A stretch of DNA of 64,000 nucleotides from Glycomyces amatae (lineage in GTDB: Bacteria > Actinomycetota > Actinomycetes > Mycobacteriales > Micromonosporaceae), in contig NZ_JAJLQZ010000004.1 of assembly GCF_020991375.1 (NCBI RefSeq), positions 310,001 to 374,000 of the forward strand, given 5' to 3'. The number at the start of each line of letters is the position of its first letter. Within the stretch, counting starts at the first letter, position 1. Below are positions 43,289-52,129 of this stretch, in pieces. Below the pieces are notes generated by a model. It was not told the DNA's origin. It did not search any database and saw only the letters and a list, made by a program, of their open reading frames with translations. The translations under genes and the position numbers were made by a program.

Positions 43289-45001
43289 TCAGGCGACGGG
43301 GGCGGGAGGCAGCGCCGACTCGCCCGTCGCGACCTTGCGGACCGGGTGGGCGTAGGTGGCCTTGACCTCCTTGGCGAACAGCGGGATCAGCTCGTCCGGC
43401 GCGATGTCGCCCAGGTAGTACTCGCGGACCTCCGCCCGGAGCTCCTCCTTCGAGTCGGTCAGCAGCAGCTCGTCGAGGACCTGCTCGATGTTCCCGGCGT
43501 CGGGGTCGAGCAGGTACGCGGCCTTGGCCAGCGGGAACTCCTCCAGGTACGAGGGCCCGAACCCCTTCGGGTCGGTCATGGCGAACGGGCGGCCGCTGTA
43601 GAGCCAGTCCGAGGCGGTGCCGCTGATGTCCGAGATCGCCACGTCGGCGGCGTTGATGCACTCGGTGAGCGTCACCTCGGTCTCGGCCTGCGCGCCCCAC
43701 AGGTGCGGGCGGCCGGTCCTGGCCGCGTCGGCGGCCACGATCGCCTTGATCTCCTCGGCGAGCGCGAAGTAGGCGGCGTTGGTGCGCGTGTAGGGGTGGG
43801 TGCGGAAGATCAGGTCGACGCCGCGTTCGAGCAGCGCCTCCACGATGGCCTTGCCCTCCCGCAGGGACGAGTAGTTGACGTCGGCGGTCAGGCCGGTCCA
43901 GGTGGGCGTGTACAGCACCGTCGGGCGGGCCTCGGGCAGGCGCTGGCGCCGGCCGACCTGGAGGTCGTGCAGCTGCGGGCGGCCGATCTTCTTGAACTTG
44001 TAGTTCGGGATGTCGACGCCGTGGCGGTGGTAGCGGTCGACGCCGGCCTGCCCGGCCACGAACACCCGGTCGTACATGAGCGAGACGGGGCTGCGGCTGA
44101 TGGCCTTGTCGGAGTCGCCGTGCATGAGCTGCACGTGGAGGTAGTTGTCGAGCTTGATCAGCTGCGCGTTCTTGACGGCGTGGTTGACGTAGTAGCAGGC
44201 GCGGACGCTGTCGGGGAGGATCGTGTCGAGCACCGACTGGGCGGGCACGAGCACGATCGGGGCGCGGGTGAGGGCCGCGATCCCGTCGAAGAGGTACCGG
44301 TCGCGGATGATGACCATGTACGGGTCGCCCACGCGGTCGAAGTACGGCAGCCACATGGCGAGCTGGTACTCGGACTCGCGGCCGCCCGCGAAGTGGATCA
44401 CGAACCTCGGCCGGAGGCGCTCGACGGCGTCCATGACGCGGCCGTCGATCGGGTGGGACACGCGGCGGCGCTGCAGGTAGCCGCGGAGCACGGCCCGGCC
44501 GATCCAGCCGAAGCCGACGATGGCGAGCACCAGGAGGGCCAGGTCGGTCGTGAACGCGCCCGGTCCCGAGTGGATCGCGGAGAGCACGTACAGGACCGCG
44601 AGGACGTTGGTGAGGTGCCCGATCATGGGCGGGGTCGACCACCGCTCGCCGGTCGTCCGCTCGACGTCGAGGTTGACCGACTGGAGGTACTCGACGTTGA
44701 GGCCCTTGCTGGCGACGTCGGCGACCGCGAAGAAGCAGGTGACGAGCATGCCGGCGGCCAGGAGCGGCCAGCGGTCGAACCCGCCGGAGTACCAGACCTC
44801 GATGAGGATGGCGAAGGCGGTGAGGATCCGCGCGATGCGCAGCGCCTGCACGCCTTCGCGCCGCCAGGCGATGATGCCGTAGACCGCCAGCGCGAGCCCG
44901 AGGGTCACCCAGGTCATGTGGTGGGCCGCGACGGCGGTGGCGGCCGCGGCGATGGCCAGCAGGTTGAGCCGGATGGCCCAGGAGTTCAGCAGCTTCTTCA
45001 A
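43289..45001 (-). CDS. CDP-glycerol glycerophosphotransferase-family polymerase (TagF/TagB-like)
   Basis: A 570-residue protein. About 170 N-terminal residues hold several membrane helices (LNLLAIAAAATAVAA, LLAAGMLVTCFFAVADVAS), then a GT-B glycerophosphotransferase domain with HGDSDKAISRS, VLYTPTWTG, FRTHPYTR and SDISGTASDWL, the family's active-site motifs. It would transfer polyol-phosphate units from a CDP-linked donor to a wall teichoic-type chain at the membrane. TTG 45001 is the likely start, with CCGAGG upstream. It follows a nucleotidyltransferase gene in the same direction. Confidence 0.85.
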   Translation of the reverse strand: MKKLLNSWAIRLNLLAIAAAATAVAAHHMTWVTLGLALAVYGIIAWRREGVQALRIARILTAFAILIEVWYSGGFDRWPLLAAGMLVTCFFAVADVASKGLNVEYLQSVNLDVERTTGERWSTPPMIGHLTNVLAVLYVLSAIHSGPGAFTTDLALLVLAIVGFGWIGRAVLRGYLQRRRVSHPIDGRVMDAVERLRPRFVIHFAGGRESEYQLAMWLPYFDRVGDPYMVIIRDRYLFDGIAALTRAPIVLVPAQSVLDTILPDSVRACYYVNHAVKNAQLIKLDNYLHVQLMHGDSDKAISRSPVSLMYDRVFVAGQAGVDRYHRHGVDIPNYKFKKIGRPQLHDLQVGRRQRLPEARPTVLYTPTWTGLTADVNYSSLREGKAIVEALLERGVDLIFRTHPYTRTNAAYFALAEEIKAIVAADAARTGRPHLWGAQAETEVTLTECINAADVAISDISGTASDWLYSGRPFAMTDPKGFGPSYLEEFPLAKAAYLLDPDAGNIEQVLDELLLTDSKEELRAEVREYYLGDIAPDELIPLFAKEVKATYAHPVRKVATGESALPPAPVA

Positions 45002-45036
45002 CGCGTCGTGCCTCGGTTCGGTCGGGGGTCGACGGC

Positions 45037-45732
45037 TTACTTGAAGGTCTGGTTGACGTTGTTGAGGTCCTCGGCGAAGTCGACCTCGATGACCTGGTGC
45101 TGGGAGATGTCCACGGCCTCGAACTTGACGCCGTCCTTCTCGATGGCCAGCTCGATGCCGCCCTCGAAGTAGTCCTGGTCGTCGACCTCGGCGAGGCGCT
45201 TGGCGACGAGCGCGCGGTCGTCGGCGGAGACGTAGTTGATGCCGACGGCCTCGCCGAGCGCGCCGTCGGAGACCTTCTTGGAGAGCTTGTTGATGTAGCC
45301 GTCGGCGCCGAGGGTGTACTTGACCTCCTCGTCGGAGACCTTCGCGGTGTTGACGGCGATGAACGAGTGGTCCATGGCGATGTGCGGCAGGAGCACGTCG
45401 AGGACCTGCGGGTCGAACACGACGTCGCCGTTGAGCCACAGGACGCCGCCGGGGCCGAGGATGTTGAAGGCCTTCAGGAGGCTCTTGGAGGTGTTGGTGT
45501 CGCCGTAGGCCTGGTTGTAGATGAAGCCGACGTCGGGCACCTCCTCCATGATCATCTCCTTCTTGTAGCCGACCACGAGGTGGATCGAGTGGCGGCTGAA
45601 CCGCGAGGTGAGCAGGCGCAGGCTCCGCCCGAGGATGGTCTCGCCGGTGTTCAGCGTCGTCAGCGACTTGGGGTGGGGCTTGCCGAGGCGCGACCCGACC
45701 CCGGCCGCGAGGATCACAATGTTCGTGGACAT
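45037..45732 (-). CDS. MobA-like NTP transferase (phosphocholine/sugar nucleotidyltransferase-like)
   Basis: A 231-residue nucleotidyltransferase with the signature LAAGVGSRLGKPHPKSL at the N-terminus and LNGDVVFDP supplying a metal-binding Asp. It resembles LicC-type cytidylyltransferases. Its codon usage is richer in AAC/AAG and Asn/Ile than its neighbours. It lies 35 bp before the TagF-like gene and probably activates a phosphorylated polymer substituent. ATG 45732 has GAGGTGG upstream; ATG 45744 is possible. Confidence 0.8.
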   Translation of the reverse strand: MSTNIVILAAGVGSRLGKPHPKSLTTLNTGETILGRSLRLLTSRFSRHSIHLVVGYKKEMIMEEVPDVGFIYNQAYGDTNTSKSLLKAFNILGPGGVLWLNGDVVFDPQVLDVLLPHIAMDHSFIAVNTAKVSDEEVKYTLGADGYINKLSKKVSDGALGEAVGINYVSADDRALVAKRLAEVDDQDYFEGGIELAIEKDGVKFEAVDISQHQVIEVDFAEDLNNVNQTFK

Positions 45733-45836
45733 GGCGGCTGCCACCTCATTCGTCTTAGGGTGCTCGATGGGTGCAGTTTACCTATTGTCCATCGGTTGCT
45801 TCCGCCTCCCGCCCGATGAGCGGAGCCATGTCACCT

Positions 45837-46994
45837 TCAGTCGCCGGCGAGGACGTCCCGCCACCGGCCGACCACGCGGGAGGGCTCGAAACCGGCGGCG
45901 GTGGCCCTGCCCGCCGCGGCGAGCTTGTCGCGGAGCCCGGGGTCGCCCATGAGGCGGTCGAGGGCCTCGGCCATCGCGTAGACGTCCCCGACCTCGACGA
46001 GGAGGCCGTTCTGGCCGGGTTCGATGATCTCGCGGGGGCCGTGGGGCGCGTCGGCGGCGATCACGGGCAGGCCGGCGGACATGGCCTCGACGAGGGTCAG
46101 GCCGAAGCTCTCGTGGCGGGAGGGGACGACGGCGACGGCGGCGCGGCCCCACTCGGCGTCGAGGGGCACGGGAGAGCCGGCGAGCTCGACGCGGCCCTCG
46201 GTGCGGGTGTCCTCGATGAGCTGCTGGAGTTCGCGCTTCTGGCCGCCCTTGCCGTAGATGCGCAGCCGCCATTCGGGCCGGCGGTCGGCGACCTTGGAGA
46301 AGGCGCGGATGAGGACGTCGAAGCCCTTCTCCTTGACGAGGCGCCCTGCGGCCATGACCACGGGGCCGTCCGCGTCCGCGCCGCCCTGGCCGGGCTCGAC
46401 GGCCGGGACGAGGTTGGGGATGGCGGCGACGGTGCCCTTGAAGCCGCCGAGCGCCTCCCGGTAGGCCAGGGCGTCGGCCTCGGTGCCGGTGACGATCGCG
46501 TCGAAGCGGGGGTAGTCGGCGAGGATGCGCTTGCGGACGGCGGCCTTGTGCCGGTCGAGGTAGGCGTGCTCCCAGGCGATGAGGCGCGTCTCGGGGCGCG
46601 CGAACGCGGCGAGGCGGCGGTTGACCCCGGGGTGGGTGCCCACGACGGCGTCGGCGTCGGTGCGACGCAGCCAGCGCGCGAGCCGCTTGTCGAGGAGCGC
46701 GGAAGAGCCGGCGCCCTCCATGTCGAGGTCGCCCCCGAGCGGGGAGGGCCGGCCCGCCGCCAGGCGGTCGAGCCCCAGCCGGCGGTGGCCGCCCTGGTCG
46801 GGGGCGCGGGTGTCGACCAGGTCGACGACCTCGATGCGGCGGTCGTGCTCGAACAGGGGCTGCTTCCGGTTCCGGACGCAGGAGACGACGGTGACCTGGT
46901 GGCCGGCGTCGGCGAGCGCGGCGGCCGTGTTCAGCGCGGCCTTGATGGTGCCGCCGAGGCCCCAGATGTTCCGGACGACGAATGCGATGCGCAT
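45837..46994 (-). CDS. Glycosyltransferase, GT4 family (paralogue 1 of 3)
   Basis: A 385-residue GT-B enzyme with N-terminal RNIWGLGGTIKAALNTA and the EX7E element in SRHESFGLTLVEAMS. The start motif is almost the same in the genes at 47011 and 50737, so the three arose by duplication. AGRLVKEKGFDVLIRAF marks the donor half. It probably extends or decorates the wall polymer made by the TagF-like enzyme. Confidence 0.87.
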   Translation of the reverse strand: MRIAFVVRNIWGLGGTIKAALNTAAALADAGHQVTVVSCVRNRKQPLFEHDRRIEVVDLVDTRAPDQGGHRRLGLDRLAAGRPSPLGGDLDMEGAGSSALLDKRLARWLRRTDADAVVGTHPGVNRRLAAFARPETRLIAWEHAYLDRHKAAVRKRILADYPRFDAIVTGTEADALAYREALGGFKGTVAAIPNLVPAVEPGQGGADADGPVVMAAGRLVKEKGFDVLIRAFSKVADRRPEWRLRIYGKGGQKRELQQLIEDTRTEGRVELAGSPVPLDAEWGRAAVAVVPSRHESFGLTLVEAMSAGLPVIAADAPHGPREIIEPGQNGLLVEVGDVYAMAEALDRLMGDPGLRDKLAAAGRATAAGFEPSRVVGRWRDVLAGD

Positions 46995-47010
46995 GGGAGT
47001 TCCTTCCGGG

Positions 47011-48177
47011 TCAGCGACGGCCTGCGACGAGGCGCTCGAAGAGGGCGGCGTGCTGCTGGACGACCTGGTCGGGCTCGTAGCGGCGCGCGGTCTCGCGGCC
47101 GCCTTCGGCGAGCTTCGCGCGCAGGCCGGGGTCGCCGATGAGCCGTTCGAGGGCGGCCTGGAGCGAGCGCCAGTCCTTGGACTTGAAGAAGACGCCGTTG
47201 ACCTCGTCGTCGACCAGCTCGATCGGGCCGTTGGGGACCTTGGAGCAGATGAGCGGGGCGCCCGCGCCCATGGCCTCGATCACGGTGAGCCCGAAGGACT
47301 CGAAGTGCGAGGGGACGACCGCGATCGCGGCGTTCGCCCATTCGGGCCCGATCGGCATGACCGCCCCGGGGAATTCGACCTTGTCCTCGACCCGGAGGTC
47401 CTCGGCGAGCTGCTCGAGCCGCTTGAGGTCGGGGCCGCGGCCGCAGATGCGCAGCCTCCAGTCGGGGCGGCCGTCGGCGACGCGGGCGAACGCGCGGATG
47501 AGGGTGTCGAAGCCCTTGCCCGGGGAGATGCGCCCGGCGCCGACGATCACGTTCGGGACCTCGGCGGGCCGGGGGGCGCCGCACGCGGGGATCGAGTTCG
47601 GCACGCATTCGATGAGGCCGCGGTAGCGGGGCATGGCCTCGCGGTAGCGGCGGGCGTCGATCTCGGTGGTGGTGACGACGGCGTCGAGCTTCCGGAAGGA
47701 CCGGGTGAGGCGCCGCTGGCGCGCTTCGGGGTAGAGGTCGAAGTACAGGTGCTCCTGGGCCACGCGGACCGTGTCGCGGCGGCCGTACTCGGCGAGGTAG
47801 AGGTTCAGTCCGAGGTTGGTGCCGACGACGACGTCCGCGTCGGTGGTCCGCAGGTAGTCGCGCACGCGGCGGTCGGTGAGCGCCGACTGCTTGGCCGAGC
47901 CCGGGACGTCCCAGGTCTCGAGCAGCGACGTCGACTCGGCGAGGGCGCGGTCGGCGGCGTCGAGCTCCTCACCGCCCTCCTCGACGGGGCGCTGGTCCCA
48001 CAGCGTGAGGACTTCGATCCGGGGGTCGATGGCGAAGTCCGGCACGGCCTTGTTGCGTCCCACCGTGGCGATCCTCACCTGGTGGCCCAAGTCCGCCAAG
48101 GACTCCGCGGTGTTCAGGGTGGTGCGGATGGTCCCGCCCATCCCCCACACCGTCCGAATCAGAAAATCAACCTTCAC
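47011..48177 (-). CDS. Glycosyltransferase, GT4 family (paralogue 2 of 3)
   Basis: A 388-residue GT-B enzyme, RTVWGMGGTIRTTLNTAES at the start and SHFESFGLTVIEAMG in the donor half. It sits 16 bp before paralogue 1, forming an operon. GTG 48177 is chosen; a TTG at 48186 is three codons further out and neither has a strong site. Specificity unknown. Confidence 0.86.
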   Translation of the reverse strand: MKVDFLIRTVWGMGGTIRTTLNTAESLADLGHQVRIATVGRNKAVPDFAIDPRIEVLTLWDQRPVEEGGEELDAADRALAESTSLLETWDVPGSAKQSALTDRRVRDYLRTTDADVVVGTNLGLNLYLAEYGRRDTVRVAQEHLYFDLYPEARQRRLTRSFRKLDAVVTTTEIDARRYREAMPRYRGLIECVPNSIPACGAPRPAEVPNVIVGAGRISPGKGFDTLIRAFARVADGRPDWRLRICGRGPDLKRLEQLAEDLRVEDKVEFPGAVMPIGPEWANAAIAVVPSHFESFGLTVIEAMGAGAPLICSKVPNGPIELVDDEVNGVFFKSKDWRSLQAALERLIGDPGLRAKLAEGGRETARRYEPDQVVQQHAALFERLVAGRR

Positions 48178-48277
48178 GAAATCCAAGGTTAACGGTCGGT
48201 CTCCACCGCCGCGAGAGGGGGACGGCGTGTCCCGCCGCGTCGCGGACGGCGGCGTCCTCCTCCGCAGCGTCGCCGCC

Positions 48278-48991
48278 TCAGGTGCGCAGCAGCGCCTCGG
48301 CCACCGCGAGATCGTCCGGTCCGGTCACCTTCAGGTTCCGCTCCGAACCGGGGACGGTGAGCACCGGGACCTCGGGGCGGTAGCGGAGCACCACCGAGCA
48401 GTCGTCGGTCGGGGTGAAGCCCGGATCGGCGGCGGCCGCCTCGTGGGCCTCGGCGATGAGGCCCAGGTGGAAGCCCTGCGGCGTCTGGACGCGGCGCAGG
48501 AGCGCCCGGTCCGGGACGGCGGCGATGCGCCCGTCCTCGACCTGGACCACCGTGTCGGACGACGGGATCGCCGCCGTGGCCGCCCGGTGCCCGTCGAGCG
48601 CGGCGGCCACCTCGGCGATGATGCGCCCGCTCACGAGCATCCTGGCGGCGTCGTGGAGCAGGACCCGCGTCGCGGGCCCGATCCCTGGCCGGGCCTCGAT
48701 CCAGCGGATCGCCGCGAGCGAGGAGGCGGCCCGAGTGGCCCCGCCGCCGATGACGGCCTCGAGTTTCGTCGCCTTCGCGGCCTCGGCGACGGCCCGGGCG
48801 GCCTCGTGGTGGCCTTCGGCCATGACCAGGACGATCCGGTCGACCGCCGCACTGGCCTCGAAGGCCTCCAGGGTGTGCTGGAGGACCGGCTTGCCGGCCA
48901 CGTCGAGGAACTGCTTGGGGACCGCGGCGCCCATGCGGGAGCCGGTCCCGCCGGCGAGCACCGCCGCGAACGTCAGTGGCGCGTCCGTCAC
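48278..48991 (-). CDS. IspD/TarI-type cytidylyltransferase
   Basis: A 237-residue CTP-dependent nucleotidyltransferase: LAGGTGSRMGAAVPKQFL binds CTP, LHDAARMLVS and TPQGFHLGLI line the active site, and RNLKVTGPDDL closes it. IspD makes CDP-methylerythritol for isoprenoids; TarI makes CDP-ribitol for teichoic acids. The GGTG loop and the position among wall-polymer genes, without ispF beside it, favour a polyol-phosphate role, but IspD remains possible. Confidence 0.8.
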   Translation of the reverse strand: MTDAPLTFAAVLAGGTGSRMGAAVPKQFLDVAGKPVLQHTLEAFEASAAVDRIVLVMAEGHHEAARAVAEAAKATKLEAVIGGGATRAASSLAAIRWIEARPGIGPATRVLLHDAARMLVSGRIIAEVAAALDGHRAATAAIPSSDTVVQVEDGRIAAVPDRALLRRVQTPQGFHLGLIAEAHEAAAADPGFTPTDDCSVVLRYRPEVPVLTVPGSERNLKVTGPDDLAVAEALLRT

Positions 48992-49063
48992 GAGTGTCCT
49001 CCCGGTCGTCCCTGTGCGAGCGGGGTCAATCTACCGGCCGGGACCGGGCCCGGCGCGCCCCGG

Positions 49064-50740
49064 TCACCGCGAGCGCAGCGACCGCAGCTTCGCGCGCGAC
49101 CTCCCCGCCGCCGCGGCGGCGCGGTTGCGGACCGAGCGCACCGGCCGCTGCCAGGCCCAGGGCCGCAGCTCGATCGCCATCCGGCCGCGCATCTGCGTGA
49201 GGTACCGCTGCCCGACGGGCTTCGTCCCCTGCTCGTCCCGGACCGCCAGGTCGAAGGCGGTCTGGCGCCGCTCCAGGTCCCGCGTCGCGCAGAGCGGCTC
49301 GTCGACCGCGTAGTCCTCGAACGCGACCCGCAGCAGGAGGTCCCACTGCCGCCCGCGCCCGGGAGCGGCCTCCAGCAGCGGCTCCAGGGGCAGCTCGGCG
49401 GTGAACCGGCCCTCGTCGAGCGCGACCGGGACCGGGACCTCGGTCGCGGTCCCGCGCAGGCGCGCCACGAGCACTGCCTCGAGCCGGTCCTTCGGGACGT
49501 GCGCGAACCCGATGTGCCCTTCGAAGACGAGCGCGCCGTCCTGCTGCGACTCCTCGGCGACCTTGACGCGCACGGGGAACAGCTCGGTGACGTCGACGGC
49601 CCAGCGCTCGAAGTCGGCGGCGCCGCCCTCGCCGGTCCACTCCGGCAGCGCGGCGTACACCCGGCCGCGCACGCCGGTCATGGCCACGTCGTCGAAGCGG
49701 GCGGCGAGCGCCCCGATCTCGTCGATCGTCGCCGTCGGCAGCGCCCGGTACAGGACCTGCGCGGCGGGCTTGAGCTGCCGCATCGTCGCAGGGGTGGCCC
49801 ATTTCGCGACCACGTCCTTGATGCGGCCGTGGATCTCGGCGCGGACCTGCGGGTCCTTGATGCGGCGCAGGTAGCGGACGGCGCTCTTGCACTGGAGGTG
49901 CAGGAGCCGCTTGAACAGGTAGCCCTCCTGGTGGGGGCCGAGGCGGAAGCCGCGGATCGTCTCGCAGGTGACGTCCACGGTGTTGATCCACTGCTTCGCG
50001 GCGCCGACGGGGTCGGTGGTGCCGAGCGCGGTGACGTTCCCGCCGTCGTCGCGGCGGCGCAGGTGCAGGTACGGGTAGTCGGTGAGGATCGAGATCGCCC
50101 CGGCGTGCAGGAACGCGGCGGTCACGAACACCGAGTCCTCGCCGAAGAGCATGTCGGTGGGGAACCGCAGGCCGTGGTCGCGCAGCAGGGAGGTGCGGAA
50201 CAGCTTCCAGGGGCCGACGCTCCAGAACGCGTACGAGTCGAAGACCGTCGTGCGCGGCAGGTGCTTCACGAACGCCTGCTTCTTGTCGGGGCGGCCGTTC
50301 GTCCCGACGACCTTGCCCATGACGACGTCCGTGCCGTTCTCGCGGGCCGCCGCGACCATCCGCTCCAGGGCCTCGTCGCCGATCCAGTCGTCGGCGTCGA
50401 GGAAGAACACGAACTCGCCCCGGGCGTCGGCCAGGCCGCGGTTGCGGGGCCCGCCGGGCCCGCCCGACGCCTCCTGGTGGATCACGCGGGTGTTGTCGGC
50501 GTGCTCCTCGGCCCAGCGGTCGAGCAGTTCGCCGCTGCCGTCGGTGGAGCCGTCGTTCACCAGCAGGTGCTCGATGCGCTCGCGCCCGATGGTCTGCCGC
50601 TGGACCGATTCGAGCCCCTCGCGCAGGTAGTCCGCGGCGTTGTAGACCGGGGTGATCACGGTCACGAGCGGCGGTGCCGACGCGGCGTCCCCGCGCGGCG
50701 ACGGCACGGCGGCCGCCGTGGGCGATGGTTCGGGTTTCAT
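49064..50740 (-). CDS. GT2 glycosyltransferase with C-terminal extension (TarS-like layout)
   Basis: A 558-residue inverting GT-A enzyme. TVITPVYNAADYLREGLES opens the domain, FFLDADDWIG carries the DxD metal motif, and the acceptor region includes GEDSVFVTAAFL. About 230 further residues form beta-rich modules, the arrangement of teichoic acid glycosyltransferases that bind the polymer. ATG 50740 overlaps the stop of paralogue 3 (ATGA). It would add a sugar to the polyol chain (inference). Confidence 0.85.
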   Translation of the reverse strand: MKPEPSPTAAAVPSPRGDAASAPPLVTVITPVYNAADYLREGLESVQRQTIGRERIEHLLVNDGSTDGSGELLDRWAEEHADNTRVIHQEASGGPGGPRNRGLADARGEFVFFLDADDWIGDEALERMVAAARENGTDVVMGKVVGTNGRPDKKQAFVKHLPRTTVFDSYAFWSVGPWKLFRTSLLRDHGLRFPTDMLFGEDSVFVTAAFLHAGAISILTDYPYLHLRRRDDGGNVTALGTTDPVGAAKQWINTVDVTCETIRGFRLGPHQEGYLFKRLLHLQCKSAVRYLRRIKDPQVRAEIHGRIKDVVAKWATPATMRQLKPAAQVLYRALPTATIDEIGALAARFDDVAMTGVRGRVYAALPEWTGEGGAADFERWAVDVTELFPVRVKVAEESQQDGALVFEGHIGFAHVPKDRLEAVLVARLRGTATEVPVPVALDEGRFTAELPLEPLLEAAPGRGRQWDLLLRVAFEDYAVDEPLCATRDLERRQTAFDLAVRDEQGTKPVGQRYLTQMRGRMAIELRPWAWQRPVRSVRNRAAAAAGRSRAKLRSLRSR

Positions 50741-51951
50741 GGTGTCTCCCCACCGTTCTTCATGGAATGGGATGCGTGCGCGGCCCGGCGTCCCCGCACC
50801 GTGAGGGCCCGCTCGAACAGTTCAAGGTGTCGCTCGACGATCCGGTCGGGCTCGTACCGCGAGGCGGTGCGCCGCCCGCCCGCGGCGAGGCGGCGGCGCA
50901 GGGCCGGGTCGGACATGAGGCGGCGCAGCGCCTCGGCGAGCGGCTCGGCCCGCTTCGGCGGCACGAGCAGGCCGTTCTCCCCGTCGTCGACCAGCTCCAG
51001 CGGCCCGTGCTTCACGGCGGTGCACACCACCGGCAGCCCGGCCGCCATGGCCTCCACGATGACGAGGCCGAACGGCTCGTACCGCGACGGTATCGCGGCG
51101 ATCGACGCCCGCCCCCACTCGGCGTCGAGCGGCGCGACCGCGCCGGGCAGCTCCACCCGGCCCTCGAGCCCGCGCTCGGCCACCATGGCCCGCAGCCTCG
51201 CCTCCTCCGGCCCGCGGCCGTAGATCCGCAGCCTCCACTCCGGGAAGTCCGCGGCGAGCAGGTCGAACGCCTCGATGAGGACGTCGAGGCCCTTCATGCC
51301 GGTGAGGCGCCCGGCGGCCATGACGACCGGCTCGGTCAGCGCCGAGGGCGCCGCGGCGGGCGGGATCGAGTTGGGGACGCACCGGACCCGGTCGGCGCAT
51401 TCGGGCAGCGCCGCGCGGTAGGCCGCGGCGTCGGCCTCGGTGACCGTGGCGATCGCGTCGAACCGGGGATAGGCGGCCAGGATGCGGTCGCGGACGGGCG
51501 CCGGGTAGCGCTCCAGGAACAGGTGCTCCTGGGCGACCATGGCGTAGCCGGGGCGGCCGTACTCGGCCATGTAGAGGTTGGTGCTCACCTGGGTCCCGAC
51601 GAGGACGTCGGTGTCGAGCCCGCGGAGGTAGCCCGCGACGCGCCGGTCGAGCAGCCGCGAGGACTCCGGCATGTTGTTGACGCGGTCCGCGTCGAGGAAC
51701 GAGGGGCGCCTGGACCGGACGAGGTCGGCCGGCGAGAGCCACTCGCCGCCGTGGCGGCGCCGGCGCCGGTCCCAGAGGTCGACGACGCGGACGCGCGGGT
51801 CGAACGTGAAACCGGGTGCCGTCCAGGAGCGCACGCACGAGGCCAGGGTCACCTCGTGGCCGGCGTCGGCCAGGGCCTCGGCGGTGTTCAGCGTCGTCTT
51901 GATGGTGCCGCCGATGCCCCAGAGGTTCCGGACTAGGAAAGTGATGCGCAC
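50737..51951 (-). CDS. Glycosyltransferase, GT4 family (paralogue 3 of 3)
   Basis: A 404-residue GT-B enzyme counted from GTG 51951 (VRITFLVRNLWGIGGTIKTT), the start that agrees with its two paralogues; the open frame continues to ATG 52032. The EX7E motif is SRYEPFGLVIVEAMA. It is translationally coupled to the GT2 gene downstream. Closer to paralogue 2 by the TQVSTNLYMAEYGR/TNLGLNLYLAEYGR segment. Confidence 0.86.
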   Translation of the reverse strand: MRITFLVRNLWGIGGTIKTTLNTAEALADAGHEVTLASCVRSWTAPGFTFDPRVRVVDLWDRRRRRHGGEWLSPADLVRSRRPSFLDADRVNNMPESSRLLDRRVAGYLRGLDTDVLVGTQVSTNLYMAEYGRPGYAMVAQEHLFLERYPAPVRDRILAAYPRFDAIATVTEADAAAYRAALPECADRVRCVPNSIPPAAAPSALTEPVVMAAGRLTGMKGLDVLIEAFDLLAADFPEWRLRIYGRGPEEARLRAMVAERGLEGRVELPGAVAPLDAEWGRASIAAIPSRYEPFGLVIVEAMAAGLPVVCTAVKHGPLELVDDGENGLLVPPKRAEPLAEALRRLMSDPALRRRLAAGGRRTASRYEPDRIVERHLELFERALTVRGRRAAHASHSMKNGGETP

Positions 51952-52129
51952 CGCGTGGAGTACCGCCTTCGAGGATTCGGCGGGCGCCGCCGCGGCGCCC
52001 GGGGTGCGCGGCAGCGCCGCCCGTAGAGCCATGACGCCCGAACCCGCGGGTGCGGTTGCACCCGGGAGGCCTCGAGTTTACGAAGGGTTGAACGGGCGGT
52101 GCCCGGGCGGTGTCCGATGTGGTCCGCCG

